The notes under the pieces: generated by a model | Told to the model about the DNA's origin: nothing | What the model saw: only the letters and a program-made list of their open reading frames with translations | Database searches by the model: none | In this document: piece by piece, positions 44,465-52,147 of the stretch | Layout of the letters: each line of letters begins with the position of its first letter | Numbering within the stretch: the first letter of the stretch is position 1 | Origin: JANOZM01 sp031429355 | Lineage (GTDB): Bacteria; Pseudomonadota; Gammaproteobacteria; Burkholderiales; Burkholderiaceae_E | Reading direction: 5' to 3' | Assembly: GCA_031429355.1 (NCBI GenBank) | Contig: JANOZM010000014.1 | Span: 62,001 to 126,000, forward strand | Length of the DNA: 64,000 nt | Program-made: the position numbers and the translations under genes

Positions 44465-44564
44465 TCAGGCAACGACTAGCCTGACATCTCGGGACCTTGA
44501 TCGTACCCCCCTTTTTTCTGAGTTGTGCGAAGCAGGTTGGGATGTAAACTCATTTTCTGACTCA

Positions 44565-44686
44565 GTTGTGCGAAGCAGGTCGGGATGTAAACCCATTTTC
44601 TGACTTAGTCGCTACGCTCCAATGCGTCTGAAAATGAGTTTATATCCCGACCTGCGTTTTGTTTTGTGCGTAGTGTCCCGTCTTCG
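44565..44686 (+). repeat. 122-bp stem-loop element, copy B, with duplicated left arm
   Basis: Same architecture and almost the same sequence as copy A, about six differences. Arms are 44575-44600 and 44630-44655 with two mismatches, and the end GTCTTCG is at 44680-44686. The left 43 bp are duplicated in tandem: 44518-44560 and 44561-44603. Unlike the other copies it does not follow a stop codon on its strand. It sits behind the copA promoter and forms, with copy A, a direct repeat around the copper module. Confidence 0.88.
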
Positions 44687-44962
44687 GACCGAAGCACTAA
44701 ACCGAAAGTTCAGTATTGTTGCGCGTGCAACGCCGCCGCCCCTCACCAATATTCGAGCACTCAACTCTTAAATATCACGCATCAATATGGAACTAGCCAA
44801 AAGGTGGGTGGCAAACACCTTAGTGGTGGTCTAAGTGTACCGCTGTCCAGTTTTTATGCAGAGGTCCAGCGAGGAATCGGTGAGTTTGCTGTACGTCAAG
44901 CGCTTGGTTTTCGGTAGAAATTCTTAAAATTTGCATTGGGTTGGGGCGATGTTTGTTTCAAT
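44687..44962. other. Non-coding stretch after copy B
   Basis: About 275 bp of mixed composition. A short open frame exists on the plus strand but has no start signal or recognisable sequence. I see no promoter, hairpin or repeat that I would defend. Confidence 0.4.
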
Positions 44963-45304
44963 TCAAATATGTTTTAACCAGTAATAACCAACAAACCCAA
45001 GAATTGCGCAAATTAAAACGGAGGCAACAAGGCCTTCAATCGAGAACGAGTTGATTAGTCCAAAACAAAGCCCTGCTGTCCCACTAATTAATACTCGCAA
45101 AACTGGTCGATCTTGGTTCTTTCGATAAAATTCTTTATCAAAGGTCAATATTGAACCGATCAAAACGCCTGCTGCGAGCACGCTCCCCCAAAACTGTAAT
45201 TCGGTTGGAAGTTCACCGTTCGATGTGAGCACTCTAAACACGACGTAAAGTGAGCCGACCAATGAGGCTGCGGTTAGCGTGAGAAGTGTTGTTAGTTTAT
45301 TCAA
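44963..45304 (-). CDS. Small hypothetical membrane protein
   Basis: A 113-residue protein with four hydrophobic segments (about residues 5-24, 36-54, 66-88 and 92-110). There is a TTG start and no recognised family. The many membrane segments in a short frame make it believable but not certain. It lies downstream of the acetyltransferase gene on the same strand, with 89 bp between. Confidence 0.5.
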   Translation of the reverse strand: MNKLTTLLTLTAASLVGSLYVVFRVLTSNGELPTELQFWGSVLAAGVLIGSILTFDKEFYRKNQDRPVLRVLISGTAGLCFGLINSFSIEGLVASVLICAILGFVGYYWLKHI

Positions 45305-45393
45305 GATGCATAGCCATATTTAGATCGTCAACTTCAGAAACCAGTAAGCCTTCGACGGAAGGATTTTAACTGATGTGAGAAAGTAGTTTCATG

Positions 45394-45927
45394 TTAAATC
45401 TCATTGATAACCGCCATTAGGAACTCATCAACGTAGCGGTCGTCGACAAAAAGTGAACTTCGGCGGATACCTTCCACACTAAAACCAACGCCCTCGTAGA
45501 GCTTCAATGCATTAACGTTTGTTGTGTGTACAGTAAGTTCGATGCGCCTTAGATGTACCTCCTTAGACCATGCCAAGGCTGCAGAAATCAACGCGCTGCC
45601 GACACCTTTGCGCCAATGGGATTTACGAACACCTAAGGCCAAAGTTGTTGCATGTTTTTGTCGATTGACTTGTCCACCCATCGCATTTAGAAATCCAATA
45701 AGCTCAGATCCCTCCTGCGCTACGAAGCATCGAGAGTTCGACTGACTGTTTAATCGCGAGATGCGTTGTTGCTCTTCTAAAACCGTGCTTTGAAACTCAC
45801 TAGCTTCCCAAAGCATAAACACACTTTCCGTGAAAATGGTTTTGCGAAGTTCAAGCAGAAGCTCGGCATCGGGTTCTTGAGCTTTGCGAATTGTCAGTGG
45901 GGTGGGCGTGTTTTTAAGTGTTTGCAT
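45394..45927 (-). CDS. GNAT-family N-acetyltransferase
   Basis: Acetyl-CoA-dependent acyltransferase. The acetyl-CoA-binding motif A is LALGVRKSHWRKGVGSALISAALAW (about residues 93-117, Q/RxxGxG/A type). Motif B is seen in LRRIELTVHTTNVNALKLYEGVGFSVEGIRRSSLFVDDRYVDEFLM. The latter resembles the RimJ/RimL and phosphinothricin/diamine acetyltransferase group. The substrate cannot be told from sequence. 177 residues is usual. It has no close partner gene; the region to the next gene holds copy C and about 220 bp without features. Confidence 0.88.
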   Translation of the reverse strand: MQTLKNTPTPLTIRKAQEPDAELLLELRKTIFTESVFMLWEASEFQSTVLEEQQRISRLNSQSNSRCFVAQEGSELIGFLNAMGGQVNRQKHATTLALGVRKSHWRKGVGSALISAALAWSKEVHLRRIELTVHTTNVNALKLYEGVGFSVEGIRRSSLFVDDRYVDEFLMAVINEI

Positions 45928-46149
45928 GACTTTCTTTGACCTCAGTAAACCGAGATCACCTGGCGCGCTGCTGATGCCAAGTCATACTCTTTTCCGTTTA
46001 TAAAATCACTTGTCAATGCTGCAAATATCGTACCTGCGCTTGGAAATTCGGGCCTATTTTCCAGCTGTTGGGGCGACTACAATCCCGACCGTTTCTTTCA
46101 CGCCCGGAACAAATAATATCAACGAAACATTGGGGTTAAACCAGCCTTC

Positions 46150-46271
46150 CGAAGACAGGTCTGCCTGCAAGCAGCAGTCGGAAAGGAATGTCGGGTAGCG
46201 GTTTTAAAACTCATTGAAGCGCCAGCGACTGAGTTTTAAAACCGCTACCCGACATTCCTTTCAAAACCTAC
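46150..46271 (-). repeat. 122-bp stem-loop element, copy C (after lysR)
   Basis: A perfect 33-bp stem (46181-46213 with 46230-46262) around the 16-nt loop 46214-46229. Read in the direction of the lysR gene the loop is GTCGCTGGCGCTTCAA, and the element runs from GTAGGTTTTG to GTCTTCG. The stem begins 17 nt after the lysR stop. The arm sequence is unrelated to copies A, B and D. The 220 bp between the element and the acetyltransferase gene hold no further feature. Confidence 0.92.
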
Positions 46272-46279
46272 AAAAACAG

Positions 46280-47224
46280 TCAAAGGCTTAATTCCGCCAA
46301 CACCCTCTCCGAAGCTCTCGTAATCAGTTGACGCAACCAAACTTGCGCAGGCGAACGCTTATGTCGATTATGCCAAAGCATCTCCACATGCACCGGCTCT
46401 AAATTCAACGGAATCGGACGTACCGCAACCTGATTTGCAAACCCTGTTGCAGGCACAAAATGCCTAGGCAACACAGTTAGCAAGTCGGATTCCGTCACCA
46501 CGCGTCCTGCGGTAAAAAACTGGTTCACCGTCAATAAAATTCTACGCTTTCGGCCCACTGCAGCCAACCCTTCATCAACAAAGCCAAACGGCCGGCCCGA
46601 AAAACTCACCAACAAATGCGTTGCGCTGCAAAACGCATCAAGTGTTAATTCTTCTTTTGCTAAGGGATGGTCCTTGCGCATCACCACAACATACTCACCG
46701 TCATACATGCGCTGATGCGAAAAGGACTGTTGTTCGTTTTGATTTAGCACGGCTACCGTCGTCGGGAAATATCCAAGAGCAATGTCCATCGAATCTTGAT
46801 CTAGTAATTGGCGCGGATCACGGGTTAAGAGCGGCAAAATTCTTAAGGTAACGTTAGGGGCTTCCTTTTGCAGCAAGGGAACTAAAGCTGGAATCAGAAT
46901 CGCTGCTGTTGCATCGGCCATGGCTAATCGAAAATTATCTCGAGCTTGCAAAGGTTCATAAGCGTCGGGAATTAAGTTGGCCTGCAGGCTGGTTAGTGCT
47001 TCGCGCACCACGGGCCAAATGCGTTCGGCAAGTGGTGTTGGTTTTACGCCGGTGGTAATACGTACAAACAAGGTGTCGGAAAGCGTGTCGCGTAAGCGTT
47101 GTATCGCGTTACTGACCGCCGGCTGAGTCATCGCTAGGTTGTGGGCGGCCCGCGAAAAGTTACGCTCGGCCATCACTTCATCAAAAACGCGTAATAAGTT
47201 CAAATCCAGATTACGAAATGACAT
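46280..47224 (-). CDS. LysR-family transcriptional regulator
   Basis: DNA-binding regulator with an N-terminal winged helix (NLLRVFDEVMAERNFSRAAHNLAMTQPAVSNAIQRLRDTL) and a LysR substrate-binding domain to residue 314. The repeat of DLNLLRVFDEV at the start is typical of the LysR group with NodD/LinR-like heads. It is divergent from the 174-residue membrane protein gene across 172 bp, which is the usual layout for a LysR protein and its target. The inducer is unknown. The gene is followed by stem-loop copy C. Confidence 0.94.
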   Translation of the reverse strand: MSFRNLDLNLLRVFDEVMAERNFSRAAHNLAMTQPAVSNAIQRLRDTLSDTLFVRITTGVKPTPLAERIWPVVREALTSLQANLIPDAYEPLQARDNFRLAMADATAAILIPALVPLLQKEAPNVTLRILPLLTRDPRQLLDQDSMDIALGYFPTTVAVLNQNEQQSFSHQRMYDGEYVVVMRKDHPLAKEELTLDAFCSATHLLVSFSGRPFGFVDEGLAAVGRKRRILLTVNQFFTAGRVVTESDLLTVLPRHFVPATGFANQVAVRPIPLNLEPVHVEMLWHNRHKRSPAQVWLRQLITRASERVLAELSL

Positions 47225-47396
47225 TGTTAAGCTCCACGGGGTCGTTATTCACAAATCGTATACTACTCATTCGAAACATTCATTGGAATTATCGCTGGTA
47301 AACCCTTATGGTTGCAACGTCGGCTTCTGGCTTGGGCATGTCTCCTCCCTCCTCGCGCTTGAGTCAAGCCGGCATTTTTTAGATAAGGAGTTCAAA

Positions 47397-47921
47397 ATGA
47401 ACCAATCTACCTCAAAAGCACACGCTTACTTCGGATGGACCGCCCGTGCATGGTCTGGTGTCGCAATTGTTGGCGCCGTAGCAACCGCAGCGTTGATTTA
47501 TGCTGTTACAGAACTTTCCTCGCTACAAGAAAACGCTGGCGCAAGCTTGCAAGAAACTTGGCTCGGTCACTGGATGGTGATTTGGGTTTCCGCGATTGCG
47601 GCCTTACTGGCGCTGGCCGCACCTATGTTCGCGGCGTTTTCCGAGCACCTGGCGCGTAATCGTAACGAAGCTAATTTCTTCGACATGATGAAGCATCAGC
47701 CCAACTTGCGCCAAGAATGGATGGCAATGGCGTCACGCGATTTGCCTGAATTAGAAAAGGCGTTTGAGCGTCCAGCGGTTCAAGCGAAAAATAATTTCGC
47801 CGAATCGTTAGAGCCTTTAGGCGGCTTGACTGTAGAACCGGCAATGTTAAACATGAGCCAAATTCGCGATGCAATTGCGCAAGACCCGTTGCGTCGGAAG
47901 ACTTTTGTTCCTTACTTGTAG
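47397..47921 (+). CDS. Small two-helix membrane protein, likely LysR target
   Basis: A 174-residue protein starting at an ATG with AAGGAG seven bases upstream. Two membrane helices lie at about residues 17-39 and 56-81, followed by a soluble tail to FVPYL that reads like a DUF-type domain (HQPNLRQEWMAMASRDLPELEKAFERP). I do not know the family. Its divergent position makes it the probable target of the LysR gene. Stem-loop copy D follows its stop. A longer upstream frame exists but lacks a ribosome site. Confidence 0.75.
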   Translation: MNQSTSKAHAYFGWTARAWSGVAIVGAVATAALIYAVTELSSLQENAGASLQETWLGHWMVIWVSAIAALLALAAPMFAAFSEHLARNRNEANFFDMMKHQPNLRQEWMAMASRDLPELEKAFERPAVQAKNNFAESLEPLGGLTVEPAMLNMSQIRDAIAQDPLRRKTFVPYL

Positions 47922-47930
47922 ATTGATGGT

Positions 47931-48052
47931 GTAGGTTTTGCAAGCGAGGGGCTTATCCCTTTTTGATTTCAGTCGCTGACGCTCCAATGAAATCAAAAAG
48001 GGATAAGCCCCTCGCTTGCGAATCGTTGTATTGTGAATTAGCGCCGTCTTCG
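47931..48052 (+). repeat. 122-bp stem-loop element, copy D (after the membrane protein gene)
   Basis: A perfect 32-bp stem (47940-47971 with 47988-48019) around the 16-nt loop GTCGCTGACGCTCCAA (47972-47987). It runs from GTAGGTTTTG at 47931 to GTCTTCG at 48046-48052. The stem starts 18 nt after the stop of the 174-residue protein gene, in the same direction. The arms differ from all other copies. Confidence 0.92.
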
Positions 48053-48150
48053 AATACCGCATTCAATCGCAGAGTTTTTGCAGTTTTAGGCACACTCTAG
48101 TCCTGCGAGCGCGCTTAGCGAAACCACTAGTACGATCAACCCAAAACAAT

Positions 48151-48272
48151 CGAAGACAGCAAGTCCCCAAGGACAAGCAACACGAAACGGGGTGGGCTTG
48201 CTCATGGAGATTTCATTGGAGCCTTGGCGACTGAAATCGGAATGAGCAAGCCCACCCCGTTTCAAAACCTAC
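48151..48272 (-). repeat. 122-bp stem-loop element, copy E (after DUF3617 gene)
   Basis: Arms 48184-48205 and 48242-48263 pair perfectly over 22 bp. Then a 3x3 internal loop and a further 7-bp stem (48209-48215 with 48232-48238) enclose the 16-nt loop 48216-48231. In the DUF3617 gene direction it runs GTAGGTTTTG to GTCTTCG, starting 25 nt from the stop to the first stem base. It faces copy D, with about 98 bp of plain sequence between their GTCTTCG ends. Confidence 0.9.
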
Positions 48273-48288
48273 AAAAACCCTTGCTAAT

Positions 48289-48867
48289 TCACTTCCCAAC
48301 CAAAGCACCACAATCAGTCTTAACCCACTTTGCCGTCACTTCATTACGAATCGTTCGCGCAGGCTTTCCGGCTTCTGCTTGCTTAACTTGTGTCCAACCC
48401 GAGTACTTTTGTGGCGATTCTAGAGTCATTTCTCCGCGACCATTACCCGGAAAATCACCGGTACAAACAAACTCGTACAACGCTGTTTTATCAGCATCTT
48501 TGCGACCAACTTCGGTTGCAACACAGCCGCCTTTACGCATCGTTGAGCCAAACAATTCTGGCGGCAAAACGGCTTTTTGTTGCGACAAACACATTTGAAT
48601 CGTACGCCCGTCCGCGCCATCTTTAATTAACTTCATGCCGCGCTTGGCCATTGCTTCTTGCACTTTAGCTTGTTCTGGTTTTTCAAGTCGATCAAAGGCC
48701 AATGAACGTTCTTGGATTTTTCCATCAATAAGCGTGCGGGTTTTGATTTCCCATAAGCCCGGTTTGCGCGCCGACATTTGTGCGGTGGCATCTGGCGTGG
48801 CGCAAAGTAAACCGGCCAACACGAAGCCAGCCGAAAAGCCAAAACTAAATTTTGCAAAGGATTTCAT
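48289..48867 (-). CDS. DUF3617-type exported protein
   Basis: A 192-residue protein with a signal peptide (FSFGFSAGFVLAGLLCATPDATAQ) and a mature part beginning KPGLWEIKTRTLIDG. This matches the DUF3617 family start (PGLWE), with cysteines in MCLSQQ, GGCV and FVCTG. The family is periplasmic and of unknown function, common in Betaproteobacteria. It lies 2 bp after the MalG-type permease stop on the same strand, so it is probably cotranscribed with the transporter. Confidence 0.85.
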   Translation of the reverse strand: MKSFAKFSFGFSAGFVLAGLLCATPDATAQMSARKPGLWEIKTRTLIDGKIQERSLAFDRLEKPEQAKVQEAMAKRGMKLIKDGADGRTIQMCLSQQKAVLPPELFGSTMRKGGCVATEVGRKDADKTALYEFVCTGDFPGNGRGEMTLESPQKYSGWTQVKQAEAGKPARTIRNEVTAKWVKTDCGALVGK

Positions 48868-48869
48868 AC

Positions 48870-49730
48870 CTAAGACTTTACCGCACCTGCGGTTAAGCCC
48901 GAAACCATATACCGCTTAAACACGTAATAAATAGCGGCAGGCGGTATGGCGTAAATGAGTCCGGTTGCCATTAACAACTCCCAAGGGGAATCGTCAGCAG
49001 ACAAAAAGTGGCCTAGAGCGACTGCTAAAGTAACGGTTTCTTCTTTAGATAACAACAAGAAGCCATACAAGTATTCGTTCCACGACAGCAGCAAAGCATA
49101 CACGCCAATAGCCACCATCGAAGGACGAATTAACGGCAAATACACTAAGCGAAACAGTTGCAATGGCGTAGCGCCGTCAACAATAGCAGCTTCGTCTAAT
49201 TCGCGTGGCAACTTATCGGAAGCTTGCTTTAGCACCCAAATTGCATAGGGTGTTGCCAACGTTACCATCGCCAAAACTAAAGACCAGCGATTGTTTAGCA
49301 AACCATAAGTACCCATGGCTTTGTACATCGGAACGGCTAAAAATGCAGCGGGAATAAAATAGGTAAGCAGCGCCAAGTTCATTACCGTGCGACCACCCTT
49401 TACTCGTAAACGGCTAATCGCAAATGCAGCGGCGGTGGCAATCATTAAGGTAATAACACCAACTGATACGGCAATCCAAAATGAGTTCCAAATTTGCATC
49501 CAAAAGTGCTCTAAATAAAAGTGCTTTTGGTTTAACGCAATATCAAAATTATTAAGCGTCAGTGGATTGGGAAACAATTTGCCCGTAAACGCAGAATCTT
49601 TTCCCGAAAATGCAAACAACATGATGTGATAGATGGGCAATACGGTCCACAACACAACTGGGATTGCAATTAGCAATAACTTGGCGTCGGTTCCTGCTTC
49701 TTTCCATAACAAACCGCGTTTATTACTCAT
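48870..49730 (-). CDS. ABC sugar-type transporter permease, MalG-like
   Basis: Inner-membrane permease of the carbohydrate CUT1 type, 286 residues with six helices. The EAA loop is ELDEAAIVDGATPLQLFRLVYLPLIRPS (about residues 178-205), the contact to the ATPase. It pairs with the MalF-like permease upstream by 33 bp and the binding protein at 50.7 kb. Its stop lies 2 bp before the DUF3617 gene. Confidence 0.94.
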   Translation of the reverse strand: MSNKRGLLWKEAGTDAKLLLIAIPVVLWTVLPIYHIMLFAFSGKDSAFTGKLFPNPLTLNNFDIALNQKHFYLEHFWMQIWNSFWIAVSVGVITLMIATAAAFAISRLRVKGGRTVMNLALLTYFIPAAFLAVPMYKAMGTYGLLNNRWSLVLAMVTLATPYAIWVLKQASDKLPRELDEAAIVDGATPLQLFRLVYLPLIRPSMVAIGVYALLLSWNEYLYGFLLLSKEETVTLAVALGHFLSADDSPWELLMATGLIYAIPPAAIYYVFKRYMVSGLTAGAVKS

Positions 49731-49763
49731 AGCGGCAGCTTCTTTTTTGCATAAGCGTTAACG

Positions 49764-50675
49764 TTATTCTTCATCCGGCCCTTTGGATAATCGTTTCATC
49801 ATCACAAATACGAGCGGTAACACAAAGGGTAACGCCACCACAATACTGGCCATTGCCATATCAATTTGATCTAAGCGCAAATAGCGAATACCTAAAGTTG
49901 CCAACACATGTGTTTGATCCGCTGGCCCACCACCGGTTAACAAATACACGCTATTAAAATCGCCCAAAGTCCAAATCATTGAAAGAATGGTCGAAGTTAA
50001 ATAAAGGGTTCGTAGTGAAGGCCATGTCACGTGTTTAAAGCGTTGCCAAGGCGTAGCGCCATCAACCGATGCCGCTTCGTAAATATCGCCTGGAATCGCT
50101 AAGCGACCGGCAATTAAAATAAGTGTCCAAAACGGCAAGCTTTTCCAGATATGCATCAGCATGGCAAGGATTAGAGCCACCGTTGGATCGTTTAACCAAT
50201 TCGGGCCGTCGGCCCCAGTCAATTTAAAAATTGTGCTGTTAATAACACCCCACTCGGGGTTAAACATAAACCGCACCGACAAGATGGTGGGAATTGAAGG
50301 CACGGCCCACGGCAAAATAAATAGCAGCGATACCCACTTGATCCAAGGGCGGCTATGCACAAAAAAACCTGAAAGCCCTAGCGCTATTACAAACTTAACG
50401 TTTACAGCGACTACGACAAAAATTAAGGTATTAACTAAGGAACGGAAAAATACCGGATCGTTCCACAGCTTTACGTAGCTTTGCGGATCGCGGGCAATCC
50501 ATAGGCCGTAGCCCACGGGGTAGATCACAAAAATTAAGAATATCAATACATAGGGAACTAAGAATAATCGTCCCCAAAATTGGTAACTACTTAAGTTTGA
50601 GCTCTTTAATTTGGGGGCTCCCCCCGAACCCAAAGATTCGGTAGAGGAGCCGGAACTTAAAACAGATGCTGTCAC
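49764..50675 (-). CDS. ABC sugar-type transporter permease, MalF-like
   Basis: Partner permease of 303 residues. Six main helices, with the EAA loop IYEAASVDGATPWQRFKHVTWPSLR. A Ser/Gly-rich cytoplasmic N-terminus of about 30 residues precedes the first helix. It starts with GTG (50675), 41 bp from the binding protein gene. No ATP-binding subunit gene is adjacent, so a shared ATPase (MsmK/UgpC type) elsewhere is likely. Confidence 0.94.
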   Translation of the reverse strand: MTASVLSSGSSTESLGSGGAPKLKSSNLSSYQFWGRLFLVPYVLIFLIFVIYPVGYGLWIARDPQSYVKLWNDPVFFRSLVNTLIFVVVAVNVKFVIALGLSGFFVHSRPWIKWVSLLFILPWAVPSIPTILSVRFMFNPEWGVINSTIFKLTGADGPNWLNDPTVALILAMLMHIWKSLPFWTLILIAGRLAIPGDIYEAASVDGATPWQRFKHVTWPSLRTLYLTSTILSMIWTLGDFNSVYLLTGGGPADQTHVLATLGIRYLRLDQIDMAMASIVVALPFVLPLVFVMMKRLSKGPDEE

Positions 50676-50716
50676 TGATTGTTGCTTTTCTTAAAAATCG
50701 CTTGTTGATTTACGAC

Positions 50717-52087
50717 TTAGTTCGCTACTTCTTTAATACGTGCAATCATTTCATCTACAGCTTTATCAACCGGTACTTTGTCGTTGATAATTCTGTTCAT
50801 CGCTTTGCCCCAAACGTTTTCATTGTTCAAGATAGTGAACTTGTAGTTCTTTGTAAACTCGAATGTTACGGTGCCCGATTTAAACTGACCATGCACTGCG
50901 CGGCGATGTACATCGCTTTGCCAAAAAGCTGAATCGGCACCAGCTTTAGTTACTGGAAACCAACGACCTAACGAACCTTCAACATAAGGACGCAAATTTT
51001 CGTCTTGCAACATAAATGTTACGAACTCTTTTGCACGCTTAATGTTTTTCGCTTGCTCGAATACAACGCCAGTTTTGACAGCGGCACGATATACAAACTT
51101 CTCGTTGTCAGGCTTGCGCGGGAAAGCGGCAGTTGCAATCAATTCCTCGTAGTTCTTTTTAGCCTGAGCACGCTCTTCAGCTTTAAGCGATTGATTGTTC
51201 ATGTCGTCTAACCATTTAGCAGCAATCGAAATGGTTGCGTTATGGGTCATCGCAGTGGTCTTATTATGGAAGGCCACGTTGTTGTCTGGATCTTTCCAAG
51301 CAGTTGATGATGGTGGGGTGCAACCACGCACGTAAATTTGCGTGTAGTCCTTCATCGAATCGATTAGACCTTGACGTACTTGCGGAATATCTACGCGTAA
51401 CTTCCCGTTGTCATCTACTAACTTGACGTTGTAGGCATCCATAAAGGTTAGGTACGAATAAAACGTATCGCTTGAATCAACACCCATTGGGTTACCGATA
51501 CCAAACGCACGCTTGCCGGTCTTTTGGCGATAAGCGTTTTGTAAATCGATACACCAAAATTTCCAATAGGCTTGCCAAGTCTGGGGGATGTCGCTTTCTT
51601 TAAAGCCAGCGTCCGTCACCATATCGCGCCAATATTGGATGTGAATGGTTTGCTGCATCAACGGAAAAGCGTAGTAAGCCTTTTTGTTGGTTTTGCTGTT
51701 GTTTAAGTAAGTAGTTTCTAAAGTGTTCTTTAGAAATTTGTCTTTCATGGGGTTCATGACGTCGCTCATATCAGCGAGCTTGCCGTCGTTGGCCCATTTA
51801 GCCGTTACTTGAAAATCAAACACCGTACCAAATGCAACGTCTGGCGGCGCATTGCTATCTAACGCAGCAACTGTTTTAGGAATAATCTCTTGAGTGGCGT
51901 ATTTGGACAACTCAACCTTAACGCCCGTTTTGGTTTCAAACTTCTTGATCATTGCATCAAGTGCAGCATCTTCTGCTGGGTAAAAGCCTTTGGTAAACCA
52001 AACCGTTAATTTTTCTTGTGCAAATGCCGGTGCTGCAATGGCAAACGCTGTGGTGGCCGCAGTGGCCAGCAACAACTTCTTAAACAT
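50717..52087 (-). CDS. ABC sugar-type periplasmic substrate-binding protein
   Basis: Extracellular solute-binding protein of family 1 (456 residues) with a signal peptide ending APAFAQE. It has the LTVWFTKGFYPAEDAALDAMIKKFE start typical of sugar or glycerol-phosphate binders. AGGAGAAGG lies just before its ATG. It heads the leftward operon binding protein, MalF-type, MalG-type, DUF3617. The substrate is unknown; sugar or oligosaccharide is inferred from the family only. Confidence 0.92.
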   Translation of the reverse strand: MFKKLLLATAATTAFAIAAPAFAQEKLTVWFTKGFYPAEDAALDAMIKKFETKTGVKVELSKYATQEIIPKTVAALDSNAPPDVAFGTVFDFQVTAKWANDGKLADMSDVMNPMKDKFLKNTLETTYLNNSKTNKKAYYAFPLMQQTIHIQYWRDMVTDAGFKESDIPQTWQAYWKFWCIDLQNAYRQKTGKRAFGIGNPMGVDSSDTFYSYLTFMDAYNVKLVDDNGKLRVDIPQVRQGLIDSMKDYTQIYVRGCTPPSSTAWKDPDNNVAFHNKTTAMTHNATISIAAKWLDDMNNQSLKAEERAQAKKNYEELIATAAFPRKPDNEKFVYRAAVKTGVVFEQAKNIKRAKEFVTFMLQDENLRPYVEGSLGRWFPVTKAGADSAFWQSDVHRRAVHGQFKSGTVTFEFTKNYKFTILNNENVWGKAMNRIINDKVPVDKAVDEMIARIKEVAN

Positions 52088-52147
52088 ACCTTCTCCTCTG
52101 TTGTAAAACGATCTCCTTTGGCAGGTTATCGTTAGAGGGTACTGGTG

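Noticed and set aside
44417..44520. A CueR operator upstream of copA
   Set aside because: I found no convincing inverted repeat of the CueR type; only the unrelated 14-bp palindrome stands out.
44666..44917. An 83-residue plus-strand frame after stem-loop copy B
   Set aside because: It starts within the repeat, has no start signals and no recognisable sequence.
47139..47396. An N-terminal extension of the 174-residue membrane protein
   Set aside because: It overlaps lysR, and a strong AAGGAG lies just before the ATG at 47397.
39007..48272. The stem-loop elements as integron attC sites
   Set aside because: No GTTRRRY or RYYYAAC core and no integrase gene in view. Only the 3'-of-gene placement resembles cassettes.
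39007..48272. The stem-loop elements as ends of insertion sequences
   Set aside because: No transposase gene between or near them, and no target-site duplications that I could see. A non-autonomous element remains possible.
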